Positions 1 to 5,755 of a stretch of DNA of 6,752 nucleotides are shown here, in pieces. The DNA is taken from the NCBI GenBank assembly GCA_023259235.1, contig JAHFQQ010000183.1:454-7205 (forward strand), in the 5' to 3' direction. The notes beneath the pieces are model-generated. The model was given only the letters and a program-made list of their open reading frames with translations. It ran no database searches and was not told where the DNA came from. The number at the start of each line of letters is the position of its first letter. The stretch's first letter is position 1. Made by a program: the position numbers and the translations under genes. This stretch comes from Polaromonas sp. Its GTDB lineage: Bacteria > Pseudomonadota > Gammaproteobacteria > Burkholderiales > Burkholderiaceae_C.

Positions 1-94
1 CGCGCTTGTTGAGCAGTTTCCGGCTGCGTTTGACGGCGGCCTGGAGCGCTGCATCAAGGTCATCGTCTGCGGCCCTGCGGCGGATTGTGGGCAT
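1..94 (-). CDS. 5' end of an unidentified basic protein (partial)
   Basis: An ATG at 94-92 opens a frame that stays open to the window edge (31 codons visible). The peptide begins MPTIRRRAADDDLDAALQAA and continues with a lysine/arginine-rich stretch (VKRSRKLLNKR). A good ribosome binding site, AAAGGG at 109-104, lies 9 bases upstream of the ATG, which supports this start. The gene follows yheS in the same direction after 63 bases, so it may be co-transcribed with it. The visible part is an amphipathic, charged segment with no recognisable motif, signal peptide or membrane span. I do not recognise the family and assign no function. It could also be a short spurious frame, but the ribosome binding site and same-strand position favour a real gene. 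Confidence 0.5.
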   Translation of the reverse strand, partial: MPTIRRRAADDDLDAALQAAVKRSRKLLNKR

Positions 95-157
95 GGCTCA
101 AAACCCTTTCAGGTTTATCAGTTTGACAGAATGCCGGCGCGATTTCAAAAGCTCACT
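95..157. other. Short intergenic spacer between yheS and the downstream gene
   Basis: The spacer of 63 bases carries the ribosome binding site of the next gene. It also holds a weak 5-bp inverted repeat (AAACC ... GGTTT on the minus strand) with a 6-base loop. That stem is too short, and the following sequence too poor in T, to be called a terminator. Read-through from yheS is therefore plausible. Confidence 0.5.
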
Positions 158-2185
158 TCATGCCGCGGCAACTTCAATCTGCTCGGTCAGCTCCAGCCAG
201 CGTTCTTCCAGTGTGCCGACTTCGTTTTCAATGGCTTTCAGGCGCTTTCCCGTCTGGGCAATTTCTGCCGGTGCGGTGGTGCGGGTCAGTAGGGTCTGCA
301 AACTGCTTTGCTCGGCGCTGAGTGATTGAATCTTGAAATCGATCTCTTCCAGCTCCCGGCGCAGCGGTCTGGTCGCGTCGGATTGCTGCTGGCGGCGCTG
401 CGCCTCCTCTTTCCTGCTGGCTGCTTTCCTTGAATCAAATATGCCCTTGGCCCTTGTGAAATCTCCATCAGCAGCTACAGATTTTGTAGTGACCACGGTG
501 GGCTTTGGAACGGCGTTGTCAGTTGGCTTTCTGGCTTCCTCGCGCTGTCGCCTGGCTTCGTCGAGCAGGTAGCGCTGGTAATCATCGAGGTCGCCGTCAA
601 AGGGCGCGACGCCGCCGCGCGAGACCATCCAGAATTCGTCGCAGACGGCGCGCAGCAGGGCGCGGTCGTGGCTGACCAGCATGACAGTGCCTTCAAATTC
701 ATTGAGCGCCATTGACAGCGCCTCGCGCGTGGCCAGGTCCAGGTGATTGGTCGGCTCATCGAGCAGCAGCAGATTGGGACGCTGCCAGACGATCATGCAC
801 AGCACCAGCCGCGCCTTTTCGCCGCCGCTCATGCTGCCCACCGCCTGCTTGACCATGTCGCCGCTGAAATTGAACATGCCCAGAAAGCTGCGCAAGTCCT
901 GCTCGCGCGTCGGCTGGCTGCCCAGCTTGCCGGCCGCAGCGACCTCCTTGACGAGGCGGATCATGTGTTCCAGCGGCGTGTCGGCCGGGCGCAGAACGTC
1001 AAGCTCCTGCTGGGCGAAGTAGCCGATGTTCAGTCCCTTGCCTTCGATCATGTCGCCGCTAATGGGCGCCAGCACGCGGGCAATGGTCTTGACCAGCGTG
1101 GATTTGCCTTGTCCGTTGGCGCCCAGGATGCCGATGCGCTGACCAGCCAGCACCGACCGGCTGACGTTTTGCACGATGACGGTGGGCGGTGTGCCTTCAA
1201 GCGCGCTCGGCGGTGGCGGGTAGCCGAAGCAGACGTTTTGCATCGCCAGCATCGGGTTGGGCAGATTCGCCGGCTCCTTGAACTCAAAGGTGAAATCGGC
1301 CTCGGCCAGCAGCGGTGCAATTTTTTCCATGCGGTCAAGCGCCTTGACGCGGCTTTGCGCCTGCTTGGCCTTGCTGGCCTTGGCCTTGAAGCGCGCAATG
1401 AATTTTTGCAGGTGGGCGATCTTGTCCTGCTGCTTTGAAAACGCGGTCTGCTGCAGCGCCATCTGCTCGGCGCGCAGGTCTTCAAACTTGCTGTAGTTGC
1501 CGCCATAACGCGTGAGCCTGGCGCTTTCGATGTGCACGGTCACGTCAGTCACCGCATCGAGGAACTCGCGGTCATGGCTGATGACCAGCATGGTGCCCTG
1601 GTAGCGCTTGAGCCAGGCTTCGAGCCAGACCAGCGCATCCAGATCCAGGTGGTTGGTTGGCTCGTCGAGCAGCAGCAGGTCGGACGGGCACATCAGCGCG
1701 CGTGCCAGCTGCAGCCGCATGCGCCAGCCGCCCGAAAAACTGTTGACCGGATTGTCGAGTTCGCTGACCTTGAAGCCCAGGCCGAGAATCAGCGCCTGCG
1801 CGCGCGCCTGCGCGTCGTGCGCGCCGCAGTCGTACAGCTCCATGTAGGCGTGCGCCATGCGGTCGCCGTCGCCGCTTTCTTCCGCTGCGGCGACCTCGGC
1901 CTGCGCGGCCAGCAGCACCACGTCGCCTTCAATCACGAAGCTTGTGGCGCTTTGTCCGGTTTCGGGCATGTCCTGCGCGACCTGCGCCATGCGCCATTGC
2001 GCGGGAACTGAAAATTCGCCGCCGTCTTCATGCAGCGTGCCGTTGAGCATGGCAAAGAGGGATGACTTGCCCGCGCCATTGCGGCCCACCAGCCCGACTT
2101 TTTCGCCCGGGTTGAGGGTGACGGACGCGCCGTCGAGAATCACTTTGGCGCCGCGACGCAGCACCACGTTTTTAAGGGTAATCAT
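158..2185 (-). CDS. yheS: ABC-F family ATPase, YheS type (ribosome-associated translation factor)
   Basis: This is a 675-residue soluble protein with two ABC ATPase domains and no membrane segments. Domain 1 has Walker A GRNGAGKSS (34-42), signature FSGGW (150-154), Walker B with DEPTNHLD (174-181) and the H-switch histidine 204. A charged interdomain linker (about 215-305) carries the KAKQAQSR segment typical of ABC-F proteins. Domain 2 has Walker A GANGQGKST (355-363), signature SGGEK (453-457), Walker B/DEPTNHLD (476-483) and His506. Both catalytic glutamates (E175, E477) are present. The C-terminal region (about 585-671) is charged and probably coiled coil. Extended similarity to E. coli YheS includes GWRMRL, VWQRPNLLLLDEPTNHLDL and PFDGDL.DYQ. 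Known of the family: ABC-F proteins bind the ribosomal E site and relieve stalled or difficult translation. The protein is about 38 residues longer than E. coli YheS (637 by memory). Some 24 of these fall between 542 and 603, where a dispersed repeat lies (residues about 566-583). The start is ATG at 2185, with GGAG 13 bases upstream, which is rather far. It follows prmB by 68 bases. Confidence 0.95.
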   Translation of the reverse strand: MITLKNVVLRRGAKVILDGASVTLNPGEKVGLVGRNGAGKSSLFAMLNGTLHEDGGEFSVPAQWRMAQVAQDMPETGQSATSFVIEGDVVLLAAQAEVAAAEESGDGDRMAHAYMELYDCGAHDAQARAQALILGLGFKVSELDNPVNSFSGGWRMRLQLARALMCPSDLLLLDEPTNHLDLDALVWLEAWLKRYQGTMLVISHDREFLDAVTDVTVHIESARLTRYGGNYSKFEDLRAEQMALQQTAFSKQQDKIAHLQKFIARFKAKASKAKQAQSRVKALDRMEKIAPLLAEADFTFEFKEPANLPNPMLAMQNVCFGYPPPPSALEGTPPTVIVQNVSRSVLAGQRIGILGANGQGKSTLVKTIARVLAPISGDMIEGKGLNIGYFAQQELDVLRPADTPLEHMIRLVKEVAAAGKLGSQPTREQDLRSFLGMFNFSGDMVKQAVGSMSGGEKARLVLCMIVWQRPNLLLLDEPTNHLDLATREALSMALNEFEGTVMLVSHDRALLRAVCDEFWMVSRGGVAPFDGDLDDYQRYLLDEARRQREEARKPTDNAVPKPTVVTTKSVAADGDFTRAKGIFDSRKAASRKEEAQRRQQQSDATRPLRRELEEIDFKIQSLSAEQSSLQTLLTRTTAPAEIAQTGKRLKAIENEVGTLEERWLELTEQIEVAAA
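437..489 (+). repeat. Dispersed in-gene repeat, copy 1 (antisense within yheS)
   Basis: On the plus strand, AAATATGCCCTTGGCCC is followed 19 bases after its last GCCC by AGCTACAGATTTTGTAG. The same GCCC-19 bases-AGCTA architecture occurs in prmB and dapE. The block GCCCTTGGCCC is shared exactly with the dapE copy, and the 17 bases from AGCTA onward match it at AGCTA, GA, T and GTAG without a gap. In yheS the segment encodes residues about 566-583. Here the codons (ACA, AAA, TCT, GTA, GCT, GCT, GGA, ATA, TTT, TCA, AGG) are unlike the C/G-ending codons of the rest of the gene. The position coincides with a linker about 24 residues longer than in E. coli YheS. The repeat is read antisense here, unlike in the other two genes. 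Confidence 0.65.
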
Positions 2186-2253
2186 TTAAACCAGGAAGCT
2201 CCAAAAACTATTCATGCCGCGTCTGCCATCGCGTCCGCACGAGGGACGGCGAC
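2186..2253. other. Intergenic spacer between prmB and yheS
   Basis: The spacer of 68 bases holds a 5-bp stem (CGTCC/GGACG) with a 7-base loop on the minus strand. Closer to yheS is an ATAGTTTTTGGAG stretch that includes its distant Shine-Dalgarno-like GGAG (2202-2199). I see no convincing promoter or terminator. yheS is probably transcribed from upstream. Confidence 0.45.
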
Positions 2254-3153
2254 TCAGGTCAACTGTTCCCGTGTCAGCAGCATGACCTGCTCGCTGCCTG
2301 CGCTGGTGTTGAACCAGAGCGGATCAAGGTGCGGGAAAGCGCGTTCAAAATTGCGGCGTTCATGGCCTATTTCCAGCACCAGTACGGCATTTTCGTTCAT
2401 TTGGGCGGCGGCGTTTGGAAAAAGGCTTCGAATGAAGTCCATGCCGTCGGCGCCTCCGGCGAGCGCGAGCGCGGGTTCGGCCCGGAATTCAGCGGGCAGG
2501 GCGGCCATGCTGGCGGCATTGACGTAGGGCGGATTGCACAGAATCAGGTCGTAGCCGCCGGGGCAGGCCGCCAGGCCGTCCGATTCGATCAGGGTAATGC
2601 GCCCGGCCAACTGATGCCGCTCCACATTGATGCGCGCGACGGCCAGGGCGTCCGGGCTGATGTCGGCGGCGTCAACGCTTACCTCCGGGTAATTCATGGC
2701 GGCCAGCACAGCCAGGCTGGCGTTGCCGGTGCATAAATCGAGCACGCGCCGGGTTTCGTCGCTGAGCCAGGGGTCGATGCTGCCGTCATCGAGCAGTTCG
2801 GCGATCAACGAGCGTGGAATGATCACGCGCTCATCGACGTAAAACGGCACGCCCATCAGCCAGGCCTCGTTCGTGAGGTAGGCGGCGGGTTTGCGGGTGG
2901 CGATGCGTTCATCAAAAAGCATAGCTACCCGCACCCGGTCCGTCTGGGCTACAGGCATATTTTCTACTGAACCGAGATCATCCAGCGGCAACCCGAGCCG
3001 CCACAGCACCAGCCAGGCGGCCTCGTCGAAGGCGTTGGTCGTTCCGTGCCCAAAGCCATCCGGAAAAGCAAGTCCGGCGGCCTCCAGCCGGGCCGCCATC
3101 TGCTCGATCAGTGCCATCACGGTCTGAGGCACATCGGGAGTTGAAAAGGTCAT
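2254..3153 (-). CDS. prmB: Ribosomal protein L3 N5-glutamine methyltransferase (PrmB)
   Basis: A 299-residue class I methyltransferase (E. coli PrmB is about 310). The family transfers a methyl group from S-adenosylmethionine to the side-chain amide of a glutamine in ribosomal protein L3, in the cytoplasm during ribosome assembly. Visible features are the N-terminal helical domain with HGT.NAFDEA (36-44), AYLTNEAW (91-98), FYVDERVIIPRS (104-115), SAM motif I VLDLCTGNA (137-145), acidic motif DISPDAL (164-170) and the catalytic NPPY (207-210). The pattern AYLT, FYVDER.iPRS and the adjacent DISPDALAVA favours PrmB over its paralogue PrmC. Motif I reads CTGNA where E. coli has CTGSG, so the second glycine is alanine. 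An open frame reaches back to 3300, but those 49 residues lie inside dapE and resemble nothing in the family. The ATG at 3153 overlaps the dapE TGA as ATGA, which implies translational coupling. No Shine-Dalgarno is seen upstream of it. A dispersed-repeat-like segment covers residues about 63-81. Confidence 0.93.
   Translation of the reverse strand: MTFSTPDVPQTVMALIEQMAARLEAAGLAFPDGFGHGTTNAFDEAAWLVLWRLGLPLDDLGSVENMPVAQTDRVRVAMLFDERIATRKPAAYLTNEAWLMGVPFYVDERVIIPRSLIAELLDDGSIDPWLSDETRRVLDLCTGNASLAVLAAMNYPEVSVDAADISPDALAVARINVERHQLAGRITLIESDGLAACPGGYDLILCNPPYVNAASMAALPAEFRAEPALALAGGADGMDFIRSLFPNAAAQMNENAVLVLEIGHERRNFERAFPHLDPLWFNTSAGSEQVMLLTREQLT
2911..2966 (-). repeat. Dispersed in-gene repeat, copy 2 (sense within prmB)
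   Basis: On the minus strand, AAAATATGCCTGTAGCCC is followed by AGCTATGCTTTTTGATG, with exactly 19 bases between GCCC and AGCTA as in the yheS and dapE copies. It shares AAATATGCC with the yheS copy. It shares GCCCA.ACGGA and AGCTAT with the dapE copy at identical spacing. It encodes residues about 63-81 of PrmB with locally A/T-rich codons (GTA, GAA, AAT, CCT, GTA, GTA, GCT, CTT, TTT, GAT). Unlike the other copies it does not lengthen the protein. From LPLD to AYLT there are 32 residues both here and in E. coli PrmB, so this is either a replacement of native sequence or a chance resemblance. Confidence 0.45.
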
Positions 3154-4385
3154 GGCACTGGCTTGGAGGCCCAACCGGCCAGGCGTTCCATCACACCCCT
3201 GTAAATATTCTTGAGCGGGTCGAGCGACGCCACCGTGACGCATTCGTTGATCTTGTGAATGGTCGCGTTGATGGGGCCAAACTCGATAACCTGTGGGCAT
3301 ACCTTGGCCAGAAAGCGGCCGTCGCTGGTTCCTCCGGTGGTGGAGAGCGCGGTCATCAGGCCGGTCTCGGCCAGGATGGCGCCACGCACTGCATTGACCA
3401 GCTCACCGGGGGTGGTCAGGAAGGGCAGGCCGCCCAGGGTCCATTTCAGGTCGTATTCGAGTTCGTGCTTGCTGAGCACTGCCTGCAGGCGCTGCTGCAG
3501 GCTCTCGGGCGTGGACTCGGTGCAAAAGCGGAAATTGAAATCAATCACCAGCTCGCCCGGTATCACATTGGACGCGCCGGTGCCGCCATGCATGTTGGAG
3601 ATCTGCCAGGTGGTGGCCGGAAAGAATTCATTGCCGCGGTCCCACTCGGTGTCCACCAGCTCGGCCAGTGCTGGCGCAAACAGGTGAATCGGGTTCTTGG
3701 CCAGGTGCGGGTAGGCGATATGGCCTTGCACGCCCTTGACGGTGAGTTTGCCGTTCAGGGTGCCGCGGCGGCCATTTTTGATTACGTCGCCAAGCAGATC
3801 GACAGAGGTCGGCTCACCCACAATGCAGTAGTCCAGCACCTCGCCGCGGCTGGCGAGTTCCTCGCAGACCTTTACCGTGCCGTCCAGCGCCGGGCCTTCT
3901 TCGTCGCTGGTAATCAGGAACGCGATGGATAGGTCCGGGTCCGGATGGGCCGCCAAAAACTCCTCGACCGCCACCACCATGGCGGCGATCGAGGTCTTCA
4001 TGTCGGCCGCGCCGCGCCCGTACAGCTTGCCGCCGCGGCAGCTGGGCGTAAAAGGGTGGCTGTGCCACTGCTCCAGTGGACCGGTTGGCACCACATCGGT
4101 GTGACCGGCAAACACCAGTGTTTTCGCGCAAATTTCGCGATGGACCTGCTGCGCTACTGATTCGATAGCTGAATGCGATTGTTCCGTATGGGCCAAGGGC
4201 CTGAAACCTTCACGTTTTGCCCACAGGTTGGTGACCCGGAAATCCGCCGGGCCGCTGACAATGGTTTCGCATGTGAAGCCCAGCGGAGCCAGCCGCGCGG
4301 CAACAATGGCCTGGCAACCGTTATCGTCAGGCGTGACCGACGGGCAGGAAATCAGTTGCCCGGCGAGATCGAGTGTTTGGGACAT
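3150..4385 (-). CDS. dapE: Succinyl-diaminopimelate desuccinylase (DapE)
   Basis: A 411-residue cytoplasmic M20-family metallohydrolase. It removes succinate from N-succinyl-LL-2,6-diaminopimelate to give LL-diaminopimelate, the late succinylase step towards lysine and peptidoglycan. Predicted zinc and catalytic residues are all present: H95 in GHTD, bridging D128 in GRGAADMK, E162/E163 in TSDEE, E191 in GEP and H377 in NATIHK. The dimerisation (lid) domain contains GVQGHIAYPHLAKNP (218-232) and NEFFPAT (252-258). TTGGTSDGRF (349-358) is diagnostic of DapE. The family is usually about 375-385 residues long. The extra length is mostly one segment, residues about 59-86, between NLWAKR and KTLVFAGHTD, where E. 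coli has a loop of about four residues. A dispersed repeat sits there. The ATG at 4385 begins a typical N-terminus (MSQTLDLAGQLISCPSVTPD), but no Shine-Dalgarno is visible upstream. The stop overlaps the prmB start. Confidence 0.96.
   Translation of the reverse strand: MSQTLDLAGQLISCPSVTPDDNGCQAIVAARLAPLGFTCETIVSGPADFRVTNLWAKREGFRPLAHTEQSHSAIESVAQQVHREICAKTLVFAGHTDVVPTGPLEQWHSHPFTPSCRGGKLYGRGAADMKTSIAAMVVAVEEFLAAHPDPDLSIAFLITSDEEGPALDGTVKVCEELASRGEVLDYCIVGEPTSVDLLGDVIKNGRRGTLNGKLTVKGVQGHIAYPHLAKNPIHLFAPALAELVDTEWDRGNEFFPATTWQISNMHGGTGASNVIPGELVIDFNFRFCTESTPESLQQRLQAVLSKHELEYDLKWTLGGLPFLTTPGELVNAVRGAILAETGLMTALSTTGGTSDGRFLAKVCPQVIEFGPINATIHKINECVTVASLDPLKNIYRGVMERLAGWASKPVP
4152..4210 (-). repeat. 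Dispersed in-gene repeat, copy 3 (in-frame insertion in dapE)
   Basis: On the minus strand, GGTTTCAGGCCCTTGGCCCA is followed by ACGGA and then AGCTATCGAATCAGTAGC, with 19 bases between GCCC and AGCTA as in the other two copies. It encodes about residues 60-78 of DapE, within the segment absent from E. coli DapE. The full extra segment, residues about 59-86, spans roughly 4125-4211. Its frame is the same as in prmB (the AGCTAT is split A|GCT|AT in both). The peptides are alike: P63-L-A-H-T-E-Q here and P67-V-A-Q-T-D-R in PrmB, each followed 10 residues after the proline by A-I or A-M. Codons AGG, TTG, TCA, GCT, TCA and GTA are unusual for this gene. Confidence 0.7.
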
Positions 4386-4416
4386 GCTGATTCAGTTGCC
4401 GAAGGGTCGGCCCAAA

Positions 4417-4519
4417 GCGACAAGCGTGGGGGCCACCGAGCGCAGCGCCGGGCCGCCCCAAGCAAGCTCAGCCCCCTCGGGGGGCAGCGCAGTACGCGAA
4501 GCGACAAGCGTGGGGGCCA
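4417..4519. repeat. 84-bp GC-rich repeat, array A (one full unit plus 19 bp)
   Basis: The unit begins GCGACAAGCGTGGGGGCCA at 4417 and ends at 4500. The first 19 bases then recur at 4501-4519, so the period is 84 bp. Each unit contains a perfect 6-bp stem GCCCCC-TCG-GGGGGC (4471-4485). It differs from the first unit of array B at one position (GCGAC here, GCAAC there). The partial copy ends one base short of the pilU stop codon. On the pilU transcript it would form structured RNA at the 3' end, but no T-tract follows, so I do not call it an intrinsic terminator. The sequence resembles GC-rich repeats I associate with Comamonadaceae genomes. The intergenic remainder (4386-4416) shows no promoter. 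Confidence 0.9.
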
Positions 4520-4520
4520 T

Positions 4521-5669
4521 TCAATGCCTCACATCCAGCGTGATTTCGGTGAACGACGGATGGTCATCAGGGTCTTCTTCCTGTTCCTGCACGTTGATCC
4601 TGGCTCCTGCAAAGTCGTTTTCAAGCCGCCACATCAGGTTGGTGGGCGAGTCGGCGTGCAACAGACCCTCCTTGCGCGTGACGGCGCCTTCCGTAATCAT
4701 TCTGGCGATGTCCTGCTCGAACGTTTGCGAGCCTTCGGCGATGGATTTTTCCATGGCTTCCTTGACGCCCGAAAAGTCACCTTTTTCTATCAACTCGGAC
4801 ACCAGCTTGGTGTTGAGCAGTATCTCGGCGGCCGGGATGCGGCTGCCGTCCAGCGTGCGCAGCAACCGCTGCGAAACGATCGCCTTGAGGGCCGCGGCAA
4901 GGTCGCCCAGCATGGTATTGCGCACCTCCATGGGATAAAAACTCAGGATCCGGTTGAGCGCCTGATAGCTGTTGTTGGCATGCATGGTGGCCAGGCACAA
5001 ATGGCCTGTTTGCGCATAGGCGATGGCCGCCGACATGGTTTCGCGATCACGAATCTCGCCGATCAGAATCACGTCCGGAGCCTGGCGCAGCGCATTTTTC
5101 AGCGCCACCTGGAGTGACTGCGTATCGCCGCCGATTTCACGCTGATTGACGACTGATTTTTTATTGGTGAACAAATACTCCACCGGGTCTTCGATCGTCA
5201 GGATGTGGCCGGTCGCGGTTTCGTTGCGATGGTCCAGCATGGCGGCCAGTGTGGTGCTCTTGCCGGCGCCAGTAGCACCCACCATCAGCAGCAAACCGCG
5301 CGGCTCCATGACGAGGTCGGCCAGGATCGGCGGCAGGTTCAGGCTGCCCAGCGGTGGAATTTCGTTGGGGATGTAGCGAATCACCGCGGCATAGGTGTTG
5401 CGCTGCCTGAAGCCACTGATACGAAAGTTGCCCACGCCATCAACAGCCAGAGCCATGTTGAGCTCACCAATCTCCTCGAGTTCTTCGATCCTCTCGGGTG
5501 GCAGCACCTCGGCCAGCAGGTTGCGCGGAGCCTCCGGCGGCAGAATTTGCGCGTTGATGGGAATGGCCTGACCGTTGATCCTGATCATCGCCGGCGAGTG
5601 GGCCGACAGATAGACGTCTGACGCCTTTCTATCCGCCATCAGACTCAGAATCCTGTGCATCGTGCTCAT
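4521..5669 (-). CDS. pilU: Type IV pilus retraction ATPase, PilU type
   Basis: A 382-residue hexameric secretion-type ATPase of the PilT/PilU group. These act at the cytoplasmic base of type IVa pili and power pilus retraction for twitching motility. PilU normally assists PilT. Visible features are an N-terminal PAS-like domain (about 1-110, with KASDVYLS at 15-22), Walker A GATGAGKST (131-139), Asp box IEDPVEY (159-165), Walker B ILIGEIRD with E205 (201-208) and His box TGHLCLATMHAN (221-232). The C-terminal part ends in an acidic tail (about 361-382), which fits PilU better than PilT. The chosen start is ATG at 5669, with AGGGAG (5681-5676) 6 bases upstream. It gives the same length as I recall for Pseudomonas PilU (382). 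An open frame reaches 5693 through a TTG, but those 8 codons contain the ribosome binding site. No pilT is adjacent. The gene lies between dapD and dapE, bracketed by the 84-bp repeat arrays. Confidence 0.92.
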   Translation of the reverse strand: MSTMHRILSLMADRKASDVYLSAHSPAMIRINGQAIPINAQILPPEAPRNLLAEVLPPERIEELEEIGELNMALAVDGVGNFRISGFRQRNTYAAVIRYIPNEIPPLGSLNLPPILADLVMEPRGLLLMVGATGAGKSTTLAAMLDHRNETATGHILTIEDPVEYLFTNKKSVVNQREIGGDTQSLQVALKNALRQAPDVILIGEIRDRETMSAAIAYAQTGHLCLATMHANNSYQALNRILSFYPMEVRNTMLGDLAAALKAIVSQRLLRTLDGSRIPAAEILLNTKLVSELIEKGDFSGVKEAMEKSIAEGSQTFEQDIARMITEGAVTRKEGLLHADSPTNLMWRLENDFAGARINVQEQEEDPDDHPSFTEITLDVRH

Positions 5670-5675
5670 GGTTTG

Positions 5676-5681
5676 CTCCCT
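5676..5681 (-). promoter_or_regulatory. Ribosome binding site that fixes the pilU start
   Basis: AGGGAG on the minus strand lies 6 bases before the ATG at 5669. It is the strongest Shine-Dalgarno match in the window. It lies inside the upstream-extended frame, which argues against the starts at 5693-5687. Confidence 0.85.
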
Positions 5682-5705
5682 GGTCATCATCAATTCATGT
5701 GCTCA

Positions 5706-5732
5706 GCGCGGACCGCGCCAAGCCGCGGCTTG
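5706..5732. promoter_or_regulatory. Two back-to-back palindromes upstream of pilU
   Basis: GCGCGG-A-CCGCGC (5706-5718) is a 6-bp inverted repeat around one base. Directly abutting it, CAAGCCGCGGCTTG (5719-5732) is a perfect 14-bp palindrome. They lie about 37-63 bases upstream of the pilU ATG. They could be an operator or a hairpin in the 5' leader, but they may also be remnants of a decayed 84-bp unit, since flanking bases (5705-5755) loosely resemble one. No clear -10/-35 pair is visible nearby. Confidence 0.4.
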
Positions 5733-5755
5733 CAAGGCCCCGGGCAGTATGCGCA

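Noticed and set aside
3154..3300. N-terminal extension of prmB to an upstream ATG at 3300
   Set aside because: The 49 extra residues lie wholly inside dapE in another frame and do not resemble PrmB N-termini. The ATGA overlap at 3153 gives the expected length.
3111..3932. Long plus-strand open frame (273 codons) opposite dapE
   Set aside because: It is antisense to a clearly conserved enzyme, has no recognisable family, and its openness follows from the codon bias of the GC-rich opposite strand. The same applies to plus-strand frames at 743-1438 and 4173-5117.
4471..4485. Rho-independent terminator from the GCCCCC/GGGGGC hairpin
   Set aside because: No run of T follows the stem on either strand, so it is treated as part of the repeat. 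A role at mRNA 3' ends remains possible.
4955..4982. A further copy of the AGCTAT repeat in pilU, and another in dapD near 6387
   Set aside because: The AGCTAT there encodes serine-tyrosine in a conserved protein context (ANNSYQAL in pilU, MPSYVNIG in dapD). The GCCC block at the fixed spacing is missing.
5670..5693. Longer pilU starting at 5693
   Set aside because: The first codon would be TTG, and the extension encodes the AGGGAG ribosome binding site. The ATG at 5669 gives the usual PilU length.
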